Below are positions 34,226 to 46,900 of a stretch of DNA of 64,000 bases, in pieces. The translations under genes and the position numbers were made by a program. The notes beneath the pieces are model-generated. The model was not told the origin of the DNA, searched no databases, and was given only the letters and a program-made list of their open reading frames with translations. Where the stretch lies: positions 6,061,014 to 6,125,013 of the forward strand of contig JAKELP010000037.1 in the NCBI GenBank assembly GCA_029929735.1, read 5' to 3'. Source of the DNA: Mimosa pudica. Its lineage: Eukaryota > Streptophyta > Magnoliopsida > Fabales > Fabaceae. How positions within the stretch are numbered: position 1 is the first letter of the stretch; every line of letters starts with the position of its first letter.

Positions 34226-35170
34226 TTTGATAATATCAACTCAAACATTAAAGTTCTAATGCATTGTCTAACTATATAGTCAGCAGAAGAACAACCATAA
34301 AGCTATATATAAGCTTCAAATATTCAAAAGCTAACTCTGAACGCGTAATAATGAAAGAAAAGCTATATCATGAATTCATGATTATAGTAAACTTCAATTT
34401 TAATTGAAGAGAAAGCTAAGCATACAACTCTATATAAAAGATAATAGATTCAGCAAGATATGCAAATGTAAAGTAGATCATATATAGCACACAGAAACAA
34501 TCAAGTTTACCTTAATTCCCTTCAAAATAGTATGCTTAAATCTAGTGAGAAAGTGACCATACACACACGAACTACAAATAAAAAGGAGGAAACGTACAAT
34601 AGTTTGTTTTCAAGATGTCTGGAAATTTTATTATTAATTTTTACCAACGATATCTAAGATTGGTGTTTTCAATATTTCAAGTATTCCTTCTCATAGAAAA
34701 ATCCCTTTAAGCTTGAAATTTATTTGGATATAGCATATAAGCACTTCATATGTGTTGTAAATTAATTGCAATTGCAATTAGATAAATAGAAAGGAACGAG
34801 GACAGAATTCAATGTCTTGATCATATCATCGCATAAACTTAATTTTATTAAACTAATGTCGAAGATTAATTTAACGATCATATCTAACAGAATCCATAAA
34901 AGTTATTACAATTCAAATGGTCTGTGTGTTTGGATAAATATTTTGCCATGCCCCAGTTTTCCAAAACGTATCTGCATCATTCTCCGTCGTTAATAAATGG
35001 GGGAAAGCTTTTTTTTTTAAACTAACTGAAAAAGGTAACAAACTTTTAACGTAGAAGAAATGCCTTACGTGCAAATAATCATTTTACACCATTCCGCCTG
35101 AGTAGAGGCTGTTAACATGATTATTAAAGTTTGCGAAAATAGATATTGAAATAACAAATGTGCAAAGCTG
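34226..35170. other. AT-rich stretch without a recognised gene
   Basis: No long frame, inverted repeat or RNA-like structure was noticed. Confidence 0.35.
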
Positions 35171-36060
35171 ATAATAAAAAAAAGAGATAACAATGGCATG
35201 GCTCCCCCTATCTTATCCAATCATTCTCTTAAACGCAATGAAATCGCCAACTATCATCCAAGGGCTTCGCACCTCATAGATGAATGTAATGAGCCTTAAA
35301 CCACTTGTTACCACATCTATCATCCGGCAATGGACATATTGTGTTGTAGCAAAAACACACTATATCCCAACACTCATTGCCCCAGAAAAGGTGGCAGCTA
35401 CTAATAAGATCATATCCAATTCAAAAAACCAAGTTTCGTGACCACTGTTTCTACCCGACTTTCACTCACTCTGGTCTTCACCAAACTCAGGACATCAATA
35501 GGAGATTCCTTCACAAACCCCTTAAAAATACTAGGAAAATCCTGACTACCAGCACCGTGACAATTCTGAGTTGTAAATCATTAATCCTGATCTAAGAAGA
35601 TACTTGTGGGGAAACAACTCACTCGATGAGATGCTCATCGCCACCTTAAACTTCATCGAGATCATGATTTGGACTCTCCTCAGCACTAATTTTGTGCACA
35701 ACATCAATTGGCTCTGGCATCGATGACTGGTGGTTCAACAATGAGTAGGCCTCTGCAAGCTTTGCTCTTATTTCTTGTCCCTTTGGAGATATTTTTTGTC
35801 AACTTAGCACTATTTGGTTGGAGCATTCCCTTCCACTAGCCCTTCTTTGCTTGTGAAGCCCACTTGTTTCATAATTATACACCACTATGTTTGACCGTTG
35901 AGAGCCACCCTTTTAGGCCTGTCCATTTGCATTGACCCACTAAATGAATATCCCTTATTGGGCCTTGCTCTTTCTTTCTATTTGATGTCCTTTCACCAAT
36001 TTAAGCCCATTTTGGTTTGAGTTCTTTTTTCTATTTCCCTTGCCACATCACGTGTCTGAC
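35170..36060 (-). pseudogene. LINE fragment: end of ORF1 and start of the ORF2 endonuclease
   Basis: On the - strand near 35580-35405 the sequence reads NCHGAGSQDFPSIFKGFVKE, then PIDVLSLVKTRVSESRVETV and GFLNWI before a TGA. This is the same block as NCRGAGSRAFPSMISDIRR...LLEPRVSGARVDRV in the large LINE at 51005 and is the N-terminus of an APE-type endonuclease. The DNA upstream (35600-36060, - strand) looks like the end of a LINE ORF1 with frame breaks. Only this middle part of the element is present. Confidence 0.65.
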
Positions 36061-36119
36061 TAGCATACCCTTTTCCTTTCTTTCCTGACACGCTCGACGA
36101 AGCTTTACAATTTGACTTG

Positions 36120-36618
36120 TCCTCATCTTTCTCTCCTCATCCCTTTTAATCTCTCCATTTTGCCTATTAAAATTCATTTAAGAGTTCATAATTTACCACT
36201 TATACCATTAAAAATTAAAAAAATTATATTAACATATAAAATAAATAAACAAATTTTATTTTCTTTAATTTTGAAAAATTTTTAACATAAAAAATTTCAA
36301 TTATCTAGAACAATTAATTTCAACTATCTGGACTTATTCAATAGAAGAATCCATCAGAGATACAGACTTATCCAGTCAACTATAAAATTATAGATCCTTC
36401 TATTGAAATGAAATAGGTCCAGATAGTTGAAATTTTTTATGCTTAAAAGTTTTCAAGAATAAAAAATTTAAATTCTTCATTTATTTTATATTATAATACA
36501 ACATTATTATTTTTAATGGTAACAATGTCAAATTATGAACTCATGAATTTCAATAGGTTAAATGAGGGGATTAGGTTAAATGGGGGGATTATAAGGGATG
36601 AGGAGAGAAAGATGAGGA
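36120..36618. mobile_element. ~500-bp foldback MITE
   Basis: A perfect 24-bp terminal inverted repeat: tcctcatctttctctcctca at the left and its complement at the right (to 36618). Imperfect pairing continues inward (agttcataatttaccac / gtcaaattatgaactc; tttcaactatctggac / gtccagatagttgaaa). The whole can fold on itself. No TSD could be fixed. Confidence 0.75.
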
Positions 36619-37155
36619 GAGAATCCAAATCCGTTCCTTTCTCATATATCTGCCAATAGCTCATCATCTTCTACTGGTGTTCCCATGTTGGCTATGCCAT
36701 TGAAGCCAAGCAAGGAGTCTTTGTTGGAAGTTTGTTTTTCCCTCTCTCCATCGTGATCCATTTCTGTTTTCCCCCCTTCCATCGTCGGACGTCGGGGTGT
36801 CCCACATTTCGATCATAATAGTGTTTGAGATCAGAGTTAGAGCCAAAGCCTTCTTCTTGTTGTTTATTCTACACATAAATTCATTAGATGGCCTGTCGGG
36901 GGTAAAAATACAAAAGACAATTGAGAATCGTTAGCAATGATTTAGCTTTCTCTATACCTAACAGGCTTCTCCATGATTTATGCCACATTATGAATAGAAG
37001 AATTGCGTATACGTATAGATTCTCTATCAATTGTCGAAAAACCTTTAAATTAAAGGAAAATTAATTTGTAGTCTATCATAAGAAACTTAATAGTAGAAAA
37101 GTCTCATAAACTCTACATATTAAAGTAGGGTCCTTAGGGACCATACTTTAATATA

Positions 37156-37335
37156 CACTACAACAAATTCGCCACTTTCCGGCGTCAGCTTTCCGGCGTT
37201 TTTCTCTAAAATGCCGGAAAACATTTTACATTTCGGCATTTGTAACTGAACGCCGGAAAGCTAGGCAACAAATGTCGGGATGCTAGGTGGGGACACCATT
37301 TTTTTTTCTTTGAAAAACTTTCCAGCGTTTGTAAT
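37156..37335 (+). mobile_element. CACTA-type terminus, truncated
   Basis: CACTACAACAAATTCGCC at 37156 is a typical plant CACTA end. Subterminal repeats follow: ctttccggcgt in both orientations (ttccggcgt, atgccggaaa, cgccggaaag, tttccagcgttt). No matching right end (tttgttgtagtg) is found in the window. Confidence 0.65.
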
Positions 37336-39660
37336 CGCCAAAAAGTGTAAAATAAAACAAATAGGCCGTACATGTCCTTTTTTTTTTGGACACACATTAG
37401 GTAATATATATGTCATATTCAATTTGTAATTCATAATCATAGGAAAATTTCCGTATGACACCTTAGATAGGAATAAGCATTAAACATTCATTTAAAATTG
37501 TAACATTCAATCACCAATGTACATAAATATATATACAGTCATACAGACAATGAAACCATCAGCATCCCTCAAGGCTGTGCGCTTTCAAGACTCAATATCA
37601 ATGACATATAAGCATTTGAAAACAAATGTCTAGCAAGTTAACAAATCAAGTAATTAACTTCCTTTTACTTTTATTTTCATGTCATTGTTATTTTAATTTT
37701 TTTTAAAAAAAAATATTGAATCAAAATACGATATCATTGGCAAAAACAATTCACAAGAAAGCCAAAGAAAATAAAAAGTGTATTTCGCTCATATGTTAAT
37801 CCAATTGCGAGACATTATGAATAATATTCATAGTATAATATTATAACGACTTTTAGTTGTACAAGCTATAGCATAACCACTAGCAAGAACAAAAAATAAA
37901 CATGTATTAACATGCAAACATGGTCACACTAGATTTAAAATCATTAATATTATTATTAGTGGTATTAAACATGCAGCCACATATGTACATTAGCTACTTG
38001 TTTATATATACAGAGTCAAACTCATAACATTTTTTTTCACGGATTCATAGAACACATGAAAAAATATCACAAAAACTATCCTTACTTAGAGGATAATAGG
38101 TGATTGTTGGTGCGACAGAAAGCACAACTCCTACTTCCCAAGGAGAGAACGCTGGTAGCCACATAATTTTTTTTTCTTAAATCCCTCAAATCCCTGCTAG
38201 AACTTTCATCACTATCATCATAGTGTTTGATATAACAAGTCTTTTCATCTCAAAGACTGTTTATGAGGTCTTAAGTGAGAGTCCGGTTAAAGAGGAAAAT
38301 TTGGCATTTATGGTTCACAATCACCATTGCCTACTTATATTCCTCATAAAACAATTTATCATAAATATCATCGAATCCACTGCCTCAATACATATGTTCA
38401 TCGGATTTATGTCTACCACCAAGGTGACTTTTTATGGATTTTTCTTTGAGTTTAAAACTCAATTCTCGTATCATCTCTAATCCCAAGCAATTTTTCTAGA
38501 GGTTTACACATTTTCACTTTTTAATCTCAATCCACATAGGAATGACAAGTAGCCTATTTTGGCTTCTTCATTATAAAATCTCAAACTTTGTCCCTTGATT
38601 GTGACAAAAAGATGTAATGCTCAAATCTTACATCAAATCATCTTTACCCATAATTGCTAAAGGTTTATTCTCTATCATCTCCAATTGTCATATTTAAAAC
38701 AAAATGCCCTGGACATAATAACAAATAGAGATGTGAGACAAATTATAAAGTTCCTACACAATAGGAAAATACATAAAATAACACCACTCAATCTAAAGTT
38801 CAGATATCCCTTTATTTGATGAATATGCCGACGCCAAATCAACTCTTGCCGGAATTGCATCCTGGTGTTCGGCTTCAATGGAGAAAGAACACGCGGAATA
38901 CCTCTAAAGATTGTTGGCATTAGTTCCCAAATCATCAAATATTTCATGTATATCTTCTAGCTTCTGTTCAATACTAATATATCCAATCAGCAACTTGCCT
39001 GCAAACATTGAAAGCACAATAATAGAAATGATCTGAGTCGCCTCAGGGACACTGTCCTTTAGAGGTATTCCGCGATCAACGGCAAGATGGTACGCGACTC
39101 TCCTCAGGATTAAACAGATCCTTCTTGCTAAGTAGCAAGGATCAACAGAGAGGAGGAGGAGGAATAATGTCTAACTCAAGAGCCAAGAGTCACTCACTCT
39201 AAACTCTACAGTGATGCACCACTTTATAAGCTCCAAAAACATTTTACGTTAATCTCATCAATAGCATAGAAAACTGTTTTTCTTTTAGCTATCAAAACAC
39301 AAGTAATGTTTGGCAACAGAAAATTTTTTGGTGTTTAGGAAATTAAAGACAATTGAATGACATACATAAATAGTATTCAAAACACATAACTTCTAAAACC
39401 TCCACTATCAATTACCATCATTGCCTTTATATACACATTTACTGTGATTCACAAAATCAGGCTTTATTCATTTAGAATGCATGTTAATGATATATGAAAA
39501 GTTTTTCTCCCGAAACTTAATTTCATATTTCACAAAATATAGCCTAATAAAAAGGTGCCCGATTCACAATTTAACTCATACAAATAGGTGGAGAATATAG
39601 CCGGATTTATCCTCTTGTGGTCCATTATTGTATGAGTTAACTTTTCCTCTTCTCCAATAT
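37336..39660. other. Gene-poor stretch with one exact 17-bp inverted repeat
   Basis: AT-rich DNA. The only structure I noticed is cgcggaatacctctaaa at 38892-38908 and its exact complement at 39058-39074, with about 150 bases between. Weak coding-like composition near 38600-38950 could be old retrotransposon debris, but no motif is readable. Confidence 0.35.
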
Positions 39661-39661
39661 A

Positions 39662-40513
39662 GTGCCTGTTTGGATTCAGCTTCTAGAGAATAGCTTTTGG
39701 GAAAATAGCTTTTTGAGAATAGCTTTTGAGTAGAATAGCTTTTCTGAAAAATAGCTTTTGATGAAATAAGAGTGTTTGGTTTAGTGCCAGTTTGGATTCA
39801 GCTTCTGGAGAATAGCTTATGAGAAAATAACTGTGTGAAAATAACTTTTGAGTAGAATAACTTTTCTGAAAATAGCTTTTGATAAAATGAGAGTGTTTGG
39901 ATTAAGTTTTTTGAGAATAGCTTTTAAGAATAAATTTTGAGTAGAATATAGTTTTTTTGAAAAATAGTTATGATGAATAACTTTTCATGTTTCTTTTATT
40001 TGAAATAAGTGTCTTTCCTAAATGAGAGATCGAAACTTTCAACTGAGAAAGGAGAAAATGTAATTTTTCTCAAAATAGCTTTTGGAACCCAAAATAGCTT
40101 TTCTTCTTAAAATAGCTTATCCAAAAAATTGAGTATTTGGATGTCTTTGTGTGAAACCTAGGTTTGAGAGCCAGAATAGCTTTTGAAAATGTATCCAATC
40201 AGGCACTTAAACTTTTTGAGAATAGCTTTTTAAGAATAACTATTGAGTAGAATATTTTGTTTTGAAAAATAGTTTTGATGAATAGCTTTTCATGTTTCTT
40301 TTATTTGAAATAAGTATTTTCCCTAAATGAGAGATCGAAACTTTCAGCTGGAAAAAGGGAAAACGTAGTTTTTTCTCAAAATAACTTTTGGAACCCAACC
40401 TAGCTTTTTTTCTCAAAATAGCTTATCCAAAAACTTTGAGTGTTTGAGTGTCTTCGTGTGAAACCTAGGTTTGAGAGCCAAAATAGCTTTTGGAAGTGGA
40501 TCCAAACAGGCAC
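39662..40513. mobile_element. MITE split by a second copy of itself (outer element)
   Basis: gtgcctgtttggattcagc at 39662 is inverted as gatccaaacaggcac ending at 40513, with ata on both sides. Inside, gaatagctttt / aaaatagctt repeats fill both arms. At gtgtttggttta^aactttttgag another copy is inserted (39784-40206). Without it the outer element is about 426 bp, the same size as the inner copy. Confidence 0.8.
39784..40206. mobile_element. Inner copy of the same MITE (423 bp, TSD TTA)
   Basis: gtgccagtttggattcagc at 39784 is inverted as gtatccaatcaggcac ending at 40206. TTA flanks it at 39781-39783 and 40207-40209, suggesting a PIF/Harbinger-type TWA target. Many differences from the outer copy show that both are old. 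Confidence 0.8.
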
Positions 40514-40643
40514 ATAGTATTCCAAATTCACTTATAATTTGGAAGCTCACAATCCCAAACAATATGAGACTTGTTCCTTATGACACACCCACTCAATATT
40601 TCCAACAAAATTTACATTGGATTTTTCATCTAAAAGGAAGATG

Positions 40644-40830
40644 CAATGTTGTAAAAGCCGAACCGGAAGGTGAACCGGACAAGTCTTCAGATCATGTTTC
40701 AATACGGTCAGATCGCTTAAACTGATGGTTGGATTAACGGTCAAATTAATAATCATTGAGCCGAAATATAAAGCGCTCGACGGTTGGACTAGTTCAACCA
40801 TTCGATCCGGTCAGGTTCTTACAACACTGC
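40644..40830. mobile_element. 187-bp MITE just upstream of the resistance gene
   Basis: caatgttgtaaaagccgaac at the left pairs imperfectly with gtcaggttcttacaacactgc at the right, with gccgaaccgg / ccggtcagg motifs within. gaagatg flanks it at 40637-40643 and 40831-40837. It ends 134 bases before the start codon of the resistance gene, so it may lie in its promoter or leader. Confidence 0.7.
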
Positions 40831-40963
40831 GAAGATGTTGATATATTTTGACGAAGTGAATACTCATATTTTGCTAATATGATTAGTTTTTAATGATACC
40901 TATATCATAGTAGGTATCACGGTCTTGTTGTTTATGTGAATGTAATCTCGTTATGTATGACAG

Positions 40964-43900
40964 ATGGCGGAGGTTGCTGCCAGCAGTGCTGCTGTCACAA
41001 AATGTACTGAAATATTAGTAGTTGAAGCTGTGAAGGAACTTCCATATCTGTGTTGTTACGAAAGATATGCAACTGACTTTGACGTTAAAAAAGAAGACTT
41101 GAAAGCTAGTGTGGAGAGTGTGGAAATGAAGCTAAGAGAAGCAAAAACAAGAAATGAAACTCAAATTGATCCTACAGTTGATCGCTGGATGAAAAAAGCC
41201 AAAAAATGTATTCAGCAAGAAGCAACACCAAGAAAATGGTTTGGCTTTTGTACTGACTGTTTTTCACAATATTCTCTAGCAAAGCAATTGGACAGGAGGT
41301 CGCAAGAGATTCCAACAATAATGGAGACAATTGAGAGCTTTTCACAAGTTGCATATGCGGCTGAGCATCCAGGCATGGAATTCTATTCGCAGGATTATAT
41401 GCATTTCAAGAGTAGAAGCGTGATTTATGAACAACTTAGGGAGGAGCTAAAAGATGACAACAAATGTAGGATTGGGTTGCAAGCGATGGGAGGGTCTGGA
41501 AAAACCACGATGGCAAAAGCAATTGGGAAGGAAGTTGAAAAATCCAAGGTATTTGATACAGTTGTCTTTATTGAAGTGCCTAACCCTGTTGATGAAAAGA
41601 AGATTCGATATGAAATTGCCAAAAAATTGGAGTTGGAGTTAAAAGATGACATTGCTTTGTCACATGAAGAGCAAATATGGATTAGAGTGGCTAATGCTGG
41701 AAATGTACTTATAATACTTGATGATGTGTGGAAAGAGTTCAGCCTTGAAAACATAGGGATTCATCATGGAAAGCATAACCTGGGCCGGTGTTGTGTTTTA
41801 GTAACTACACGTCAAAAGACTATTTGTGTAAGTATGGGATGCCAAAGTACCATCAAATTAGAGGTCCTGTCTGAGGAAGATGCAGTTGAACTTTTCTTAT
41901 CTTACGCTATTGAAAGTGGAAATGATTGTACCAATAGAGTGAAGTTGTTGGCGTCAAAAATTGTGGACAAGTGTGGAAGATTACCAGTTATAGTTGTAGC
42001 AGTAGCGAAAACCTTAAGAATAAGGAATACAAATGAATGGGAGGATGTTTTTGTAACAACAGAAAAAGATTCATCCTTGAGGCATGGGAATATTGATGAA
42101 GAAACCAAAAAGTTTTACAATTCCTTGAAAATAAGCTTCGAATGTTTGGATACAGGAGCCCTAGATCTCATCCTGATATGTTCGATATTTCCAAGAGCTT
42201 ATGAAATACCTGTAGAGCTTTTAAGTAAAATTGCTGTAGGTTTGGGGCTTTGCGGCAATGTTGACAGCTTCTATGTAGCAAGACGTCAAGTGCTTTCTAT
42301 CAAAGCAACACTTGTAAGTTCTGCTTTATTATTACCTGCTGGAGACGGATTCGTTAAGATGCATGATGTGATCCGCGAGGTGGCCCAACAGATAGGGGAT
42401 GGAAAGATTCAAGAAATGATCTATCCCATGACAAGCTTGAATGAGAACATAAAATGTTTATCTTGGATCACAAAAGACTTCTCCAATCATTTTGATGGAA
42501 ACCACCTAGAGCTTCTTTTGGTGTGGGTAAATGCAAAGGGTTCATTAAAAGTTTCTCACACATTCTTTGAAGGTATGAAGGGACTTAGAGTGTTGATTTT
42601 GTGTTGTAAGGTTCATTTTGGGAGAACAAAGGCCTTATCACTACCAAAATCAATTCATCCACTTGAAAATATACAAACACTATCCTTGACTAATTGGGTG
42701 TTAGGTGATATATCTATCTTGCAAAACTTAAGAAAGCTCCAAACTCTAGAATTGATGAACTGTTCAATTATTGAATTGCCAAATGAAGTTAGCCGACTAG
42801 AGAAATTGAGATTTCTTGGCTTAGTACGTTGTTCAATCGAATCAAATAATCCATTTGAAGTGATTGGGCGATGCTCAAAACTTGAAGTATTGTACTATGT
42901 GTCAAATGATGACAAACTTAACATTAATGCATCGCCTTCTAAAATCGATGTACTTCAAGAATTCCAAATATATCACATAGAAGGTGGCAGCGGTTTTTAC
43001 CAATTAGATGCTTCAACAAAAAGATATTTCAATCCAACCAAGTTCAAAGAATTCTTATCAGAAAGCACAGTCAAATCGTTGGCTGCAAGGGCAGAGATCC
43101 TTGAGTTAACAGAATGTGACGAAACAAGGTGGACAAATCTTATTCCTGATATGGTTTATCCCAGGGAAGGTGGGGGAATGAATGACTTAATCAAGCTTTT
43201 TTTGAAATCTTGGCCTGCAATGCAATGCCTAGTCAATACAAGTGATATCCATTCTGATGCAACTGTCTTCTCTAATTTAGTTGAGTTGCGACTTCATGAT
43301 ATGCATGTGAGAGAATTATGTCATGGTGATTTTCCTGATAACTTTCTCAATCAACTAGAGAAGCTAGACTTAAGTAATTGTATTAAACTAGATGGCATAT
43401 TATTCAAGGGAAAGCTACAGCTGAGTTATCTTAAGTCTGTACAGTTAATAAACTGTTCTATGACATGCCTTTTCCATCCGTCCACAGCTCAAAGTTTAAA
43501 GCAATTGGAAACTTTGATCATAAGAGGATGCTCAAAGCTGAAATTCATAACAAGTGATGATGGGAGATCAAAGGAGCAAAATATGGGTGATCTTCAAAAT
43601 CCTAATCGAGAGAACCATCATTCAATGTTCACGAAATTGAAGCTGCTTGAGGTTCAGGGATGTCATGAATTGGAATTCATATTGCCAGTTTTTCCTTGCA
43701 AAGAGTTGGAACGACTGGAAGTTTGTGATTGTAATGAACTAAAATACATATTTGGGAAATATATAGAGGATGAAGGACAACATCCAACGGATGAAGAAAC
43801 CATTCTCCCTTTACTGCTCGAACTAAAAATTGCAAACGTTCCAAAATTCATCAACATATATCAAGAATTCTGTCTCCCACAGCATTCCAGAGTGCAACAA

Positions 43901-43999
43901 CAATCAAGGGGCACTCTATGTTGTTTATCTTCAAAAGCAGGTGCCTTAAGTGTAGAAGGACATTCTCTTTCCATGGCCAAGCATCACAAACATGCTCAG
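40964..43999 (+). CDS. Resistance gene exon 1: CC, NB-ARC and first LRRs
   Basis: An open stretch of 1012 codons. An N-terminal helical domain (about 1-150) precedes NB-ARC. The P-loop is MGGSGKTT (residues 175-182), kinase-2 is VLIILDDVW (248-256), RNBS-B is CCVLVTTRQK, and the GLPL-type motif reads CGRLPVIVVA from 337. RNBS-D is LICSIFPRAYEIP, and MHD is KMHDVIREVA with MHD at 466-468. The Trp ending kinase-2 marks a non-TIR receptor. Irregular LRRs start at about residue 540. All nucleotide-switch residues look intact. It ends at CATGCTCAG|gtactt. Confidence 0.92.
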
Positions 44000-46900
44000 G
44001 TACTTATCTCACTCTTTTTTGTTGCTATATTGAACTTATGTAATCTAACAACATATTGACTAATACTTGGATGTATTGGTGTAACATAGGAATTAAAAGA
44101 GAAACCTCCCAGTAGAGCCAGTGAAATTTTTACACAACTACTATATCCATACAAGAATTTGCTGAAAATGAGTTTAGAGGGGTTTTCTGGGGTGAAGTCT
44201 CTTCTTACCCTATCCACTGCCTCATCATTGAAATTGTTGGAAGAATTGACAATCATGAAGTGTGATGAACTGGAGCATATAGTAGCAGATAAAGGGCATG
44301 TTTATAGTCCTATGAATGACTCCTTTACCTTTCCCAACTTAAAGAAGGTCACCATCAAAGATGCTGAAAATCTGAAATATTTGTTTGGAAATTGTCTTTC
44401 CAATGAGAAGCATAATATTTGTATTGAAGTTAATCTCCCAGATCTCAAAATATTATGCCTTCATAATGTTCCAAACATGGTTAGTATTTGCACTAAAAAG
44501 TACCATGTGAAGGCATTATCTCTGCAAGATATACACTTGAGTAAATGTCTACAACCTCTCATATATTCTGCTATGGATTTATTAGTTGATGTGCCCGAAA
44601 GAGAAGGAGATCTCTCAAAGAAAAGGGTAAGCTTCTTTCCAACTTTTTTTTCTAGTTTGTGAATATTATTGTAAATGAAATTATTATTTTGTGAAGATCC
44701 CTTCTTCTTGCGGTGTTCCTGACACTATTGATTTTGATGACTTGTCCCACAATAAATTCATAATACTTGCAAATTACATTTCTATGCATGAGTTTCACAT
44801 TTAGACATTTCCATGATTGAAATTCCCCTTATTATCTAGCCTTCTTATTTATTTACATATTTAGAATATTGAAGTTGACATTCTTAATAATGCTTATAAG
44901 AATTTCTGCGGTATAGATTAAAATATACAAAGTGTGGCCCCTATGAAAAAAGGGAAAATAACAGTTTAAACATATTTTATTGTAGACAAAAAGAATGCTT
45001 ACTTTATATTCATAAACAAATTGACATGTTGAAACATTCTATTTTTAAAGCTTATTGAACAATTATTCTCTATTTACAGGAAAAAAGGAAAAAAGAATTC
45101 TCAAGTTGGTACATGAATTTGGCATCAAAAACAAAGTCTATTCCAAGTACAAGTACCGCACATTCTCCACCACCAGTATATCAATTCAATTTGAAAGAGG
45201 TTCATATAACTGGATGCTCTCAGTCAACATCACTCTTTACCGTGTCCATTACCTCATCGCTGAAGTTGCTGGAAACATTGAATGTTCAGGAGTGTGATAC
45301 ACTGGAGCATATAATAACAGATGAGTGGCCTAACAGTCATGGTAATATGATTGTTCACTCTATCTTTCCCAACTTAAAGCAAGTTAAAGTCCTGCGCTGT
45401 AACAATTTAGAATATGTATTCCCAGCTTTTTACTCAAAAGATTTGAAGAGCTTGGAATATGTGACCATTGGGAGTGCAGAAAAGATGAAATATGTATTTG
45501 GGAAATGTCATGCTGATCAGGACCACAGTGTTCAGAGTGAACTTAATCTTCCAGCCTTGAAAAATCTAGACCTTCAATTACCAAATATGCTAAGTATTTG
45601 CGCAGAAAACTACTATATAAAGGTGTCAAATATAAAATATATCAGGTTAAAAGGATGTCTGCAACTTCCCCAAACATTTATAGATTTCTTAGTTGGTGGA
45701 CACAGAAGAGATGAGGATGATTTCTCAAGGAGAAAGGTAAAAATCTTTCCTGTTTGTTTCTCTAGTTTATAATTTCTATACCTAAAAAGAATATATATAA
45801 CTAACATATCTTAAATGGCATGCTCACAGGCATTATCTTTCGAGGAGAAAGGCAGGCACCCTTCCAACTTGCAAAAGTTGCCTAATTTAGAGGAAAGACC
45901 TAAGACCCTTTTGAGCTTTCAAAACCTCTTTGAGCTAAAATTTGTACGATGCAAAGAGCTGAAGTTCATATTTTCAGCATCTACCAAGATGAGCATACCA
46001 GAATTGAGAACATTAGTCATATCAGAATGTGAAGAGCTGGTGAACATCATTGAGGATGATGAAGAGAATCAGAAAAATCCTTATGATGTACATCAATCTT
46101 GTTTCCCAAAGCTTCGTTTTATTGAAGTGAATCAGTGCAAAAAGTTGAAATACCTATTCTCAATCTCCACATGTCCTAAACTTCCAGAACTGTTATTATT
46201 GGATGTAGAAGATGCTGCTGAGCTTGAGCAAGTATTTGGATGGAAGCAGGGTGCCCCACTGGAGTTGGTAATCAAGGATGTGTTACCCAATCTAATAGGA
46301 ATAAGACTGGTAAATCTACCAAATCTTCATACTATCTATCAAGGAATTGATTTCCAAACTGTGAAAGCCCGCATTGTGCGTAATTGTAAAAATATCCGGT
46401 TAACTAGTGTCAGTTCCTCTAAATGTAAGTATTCCCCATATCCGTAGCTAATCACATTTCCTGACTACTATACATGAACTCTTCTCATAATAATACTAAA
46501 AAAATGTTTTTCCCTCATGCAGTACTTCATATTGCTTTGATTTCAAACTTTAGGCATTTCTTAAGGTTTCATAAATGGGCTCTTGAGGTTAGTGCCGAAC
46601 TTCTGATGATTTTGGTGGAAATTGAATAGTTCCACTACTTTGGGCTAAATAGTTGATATTTATTTATAACTTTAACTCATTAGTGTTTTTATTATCATTG
46701 CCTAGTTGAGAAGAGAAGAATCCAAGGATGCTCTTGAGAGAGACAAGAGAATATCAGAACAGAACAATAGTGCTCTGAATCTAGTAAATGTATATACATT
46801 ACACTTTTTAATGATCAAACGACTTAGCAGAAGTCAACAAGTTCATTTCTTTTTTTATTCTTTCTTTGTCCCTTATTTTAGTAGGATGTTCATAATTCTT

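Noticed and set aside
41172..43857. Open frames on the - strand opposite the NB-LRR exon
   Set aside because: They mirror the codon use of the strong + strand frame and show no motif of their own.
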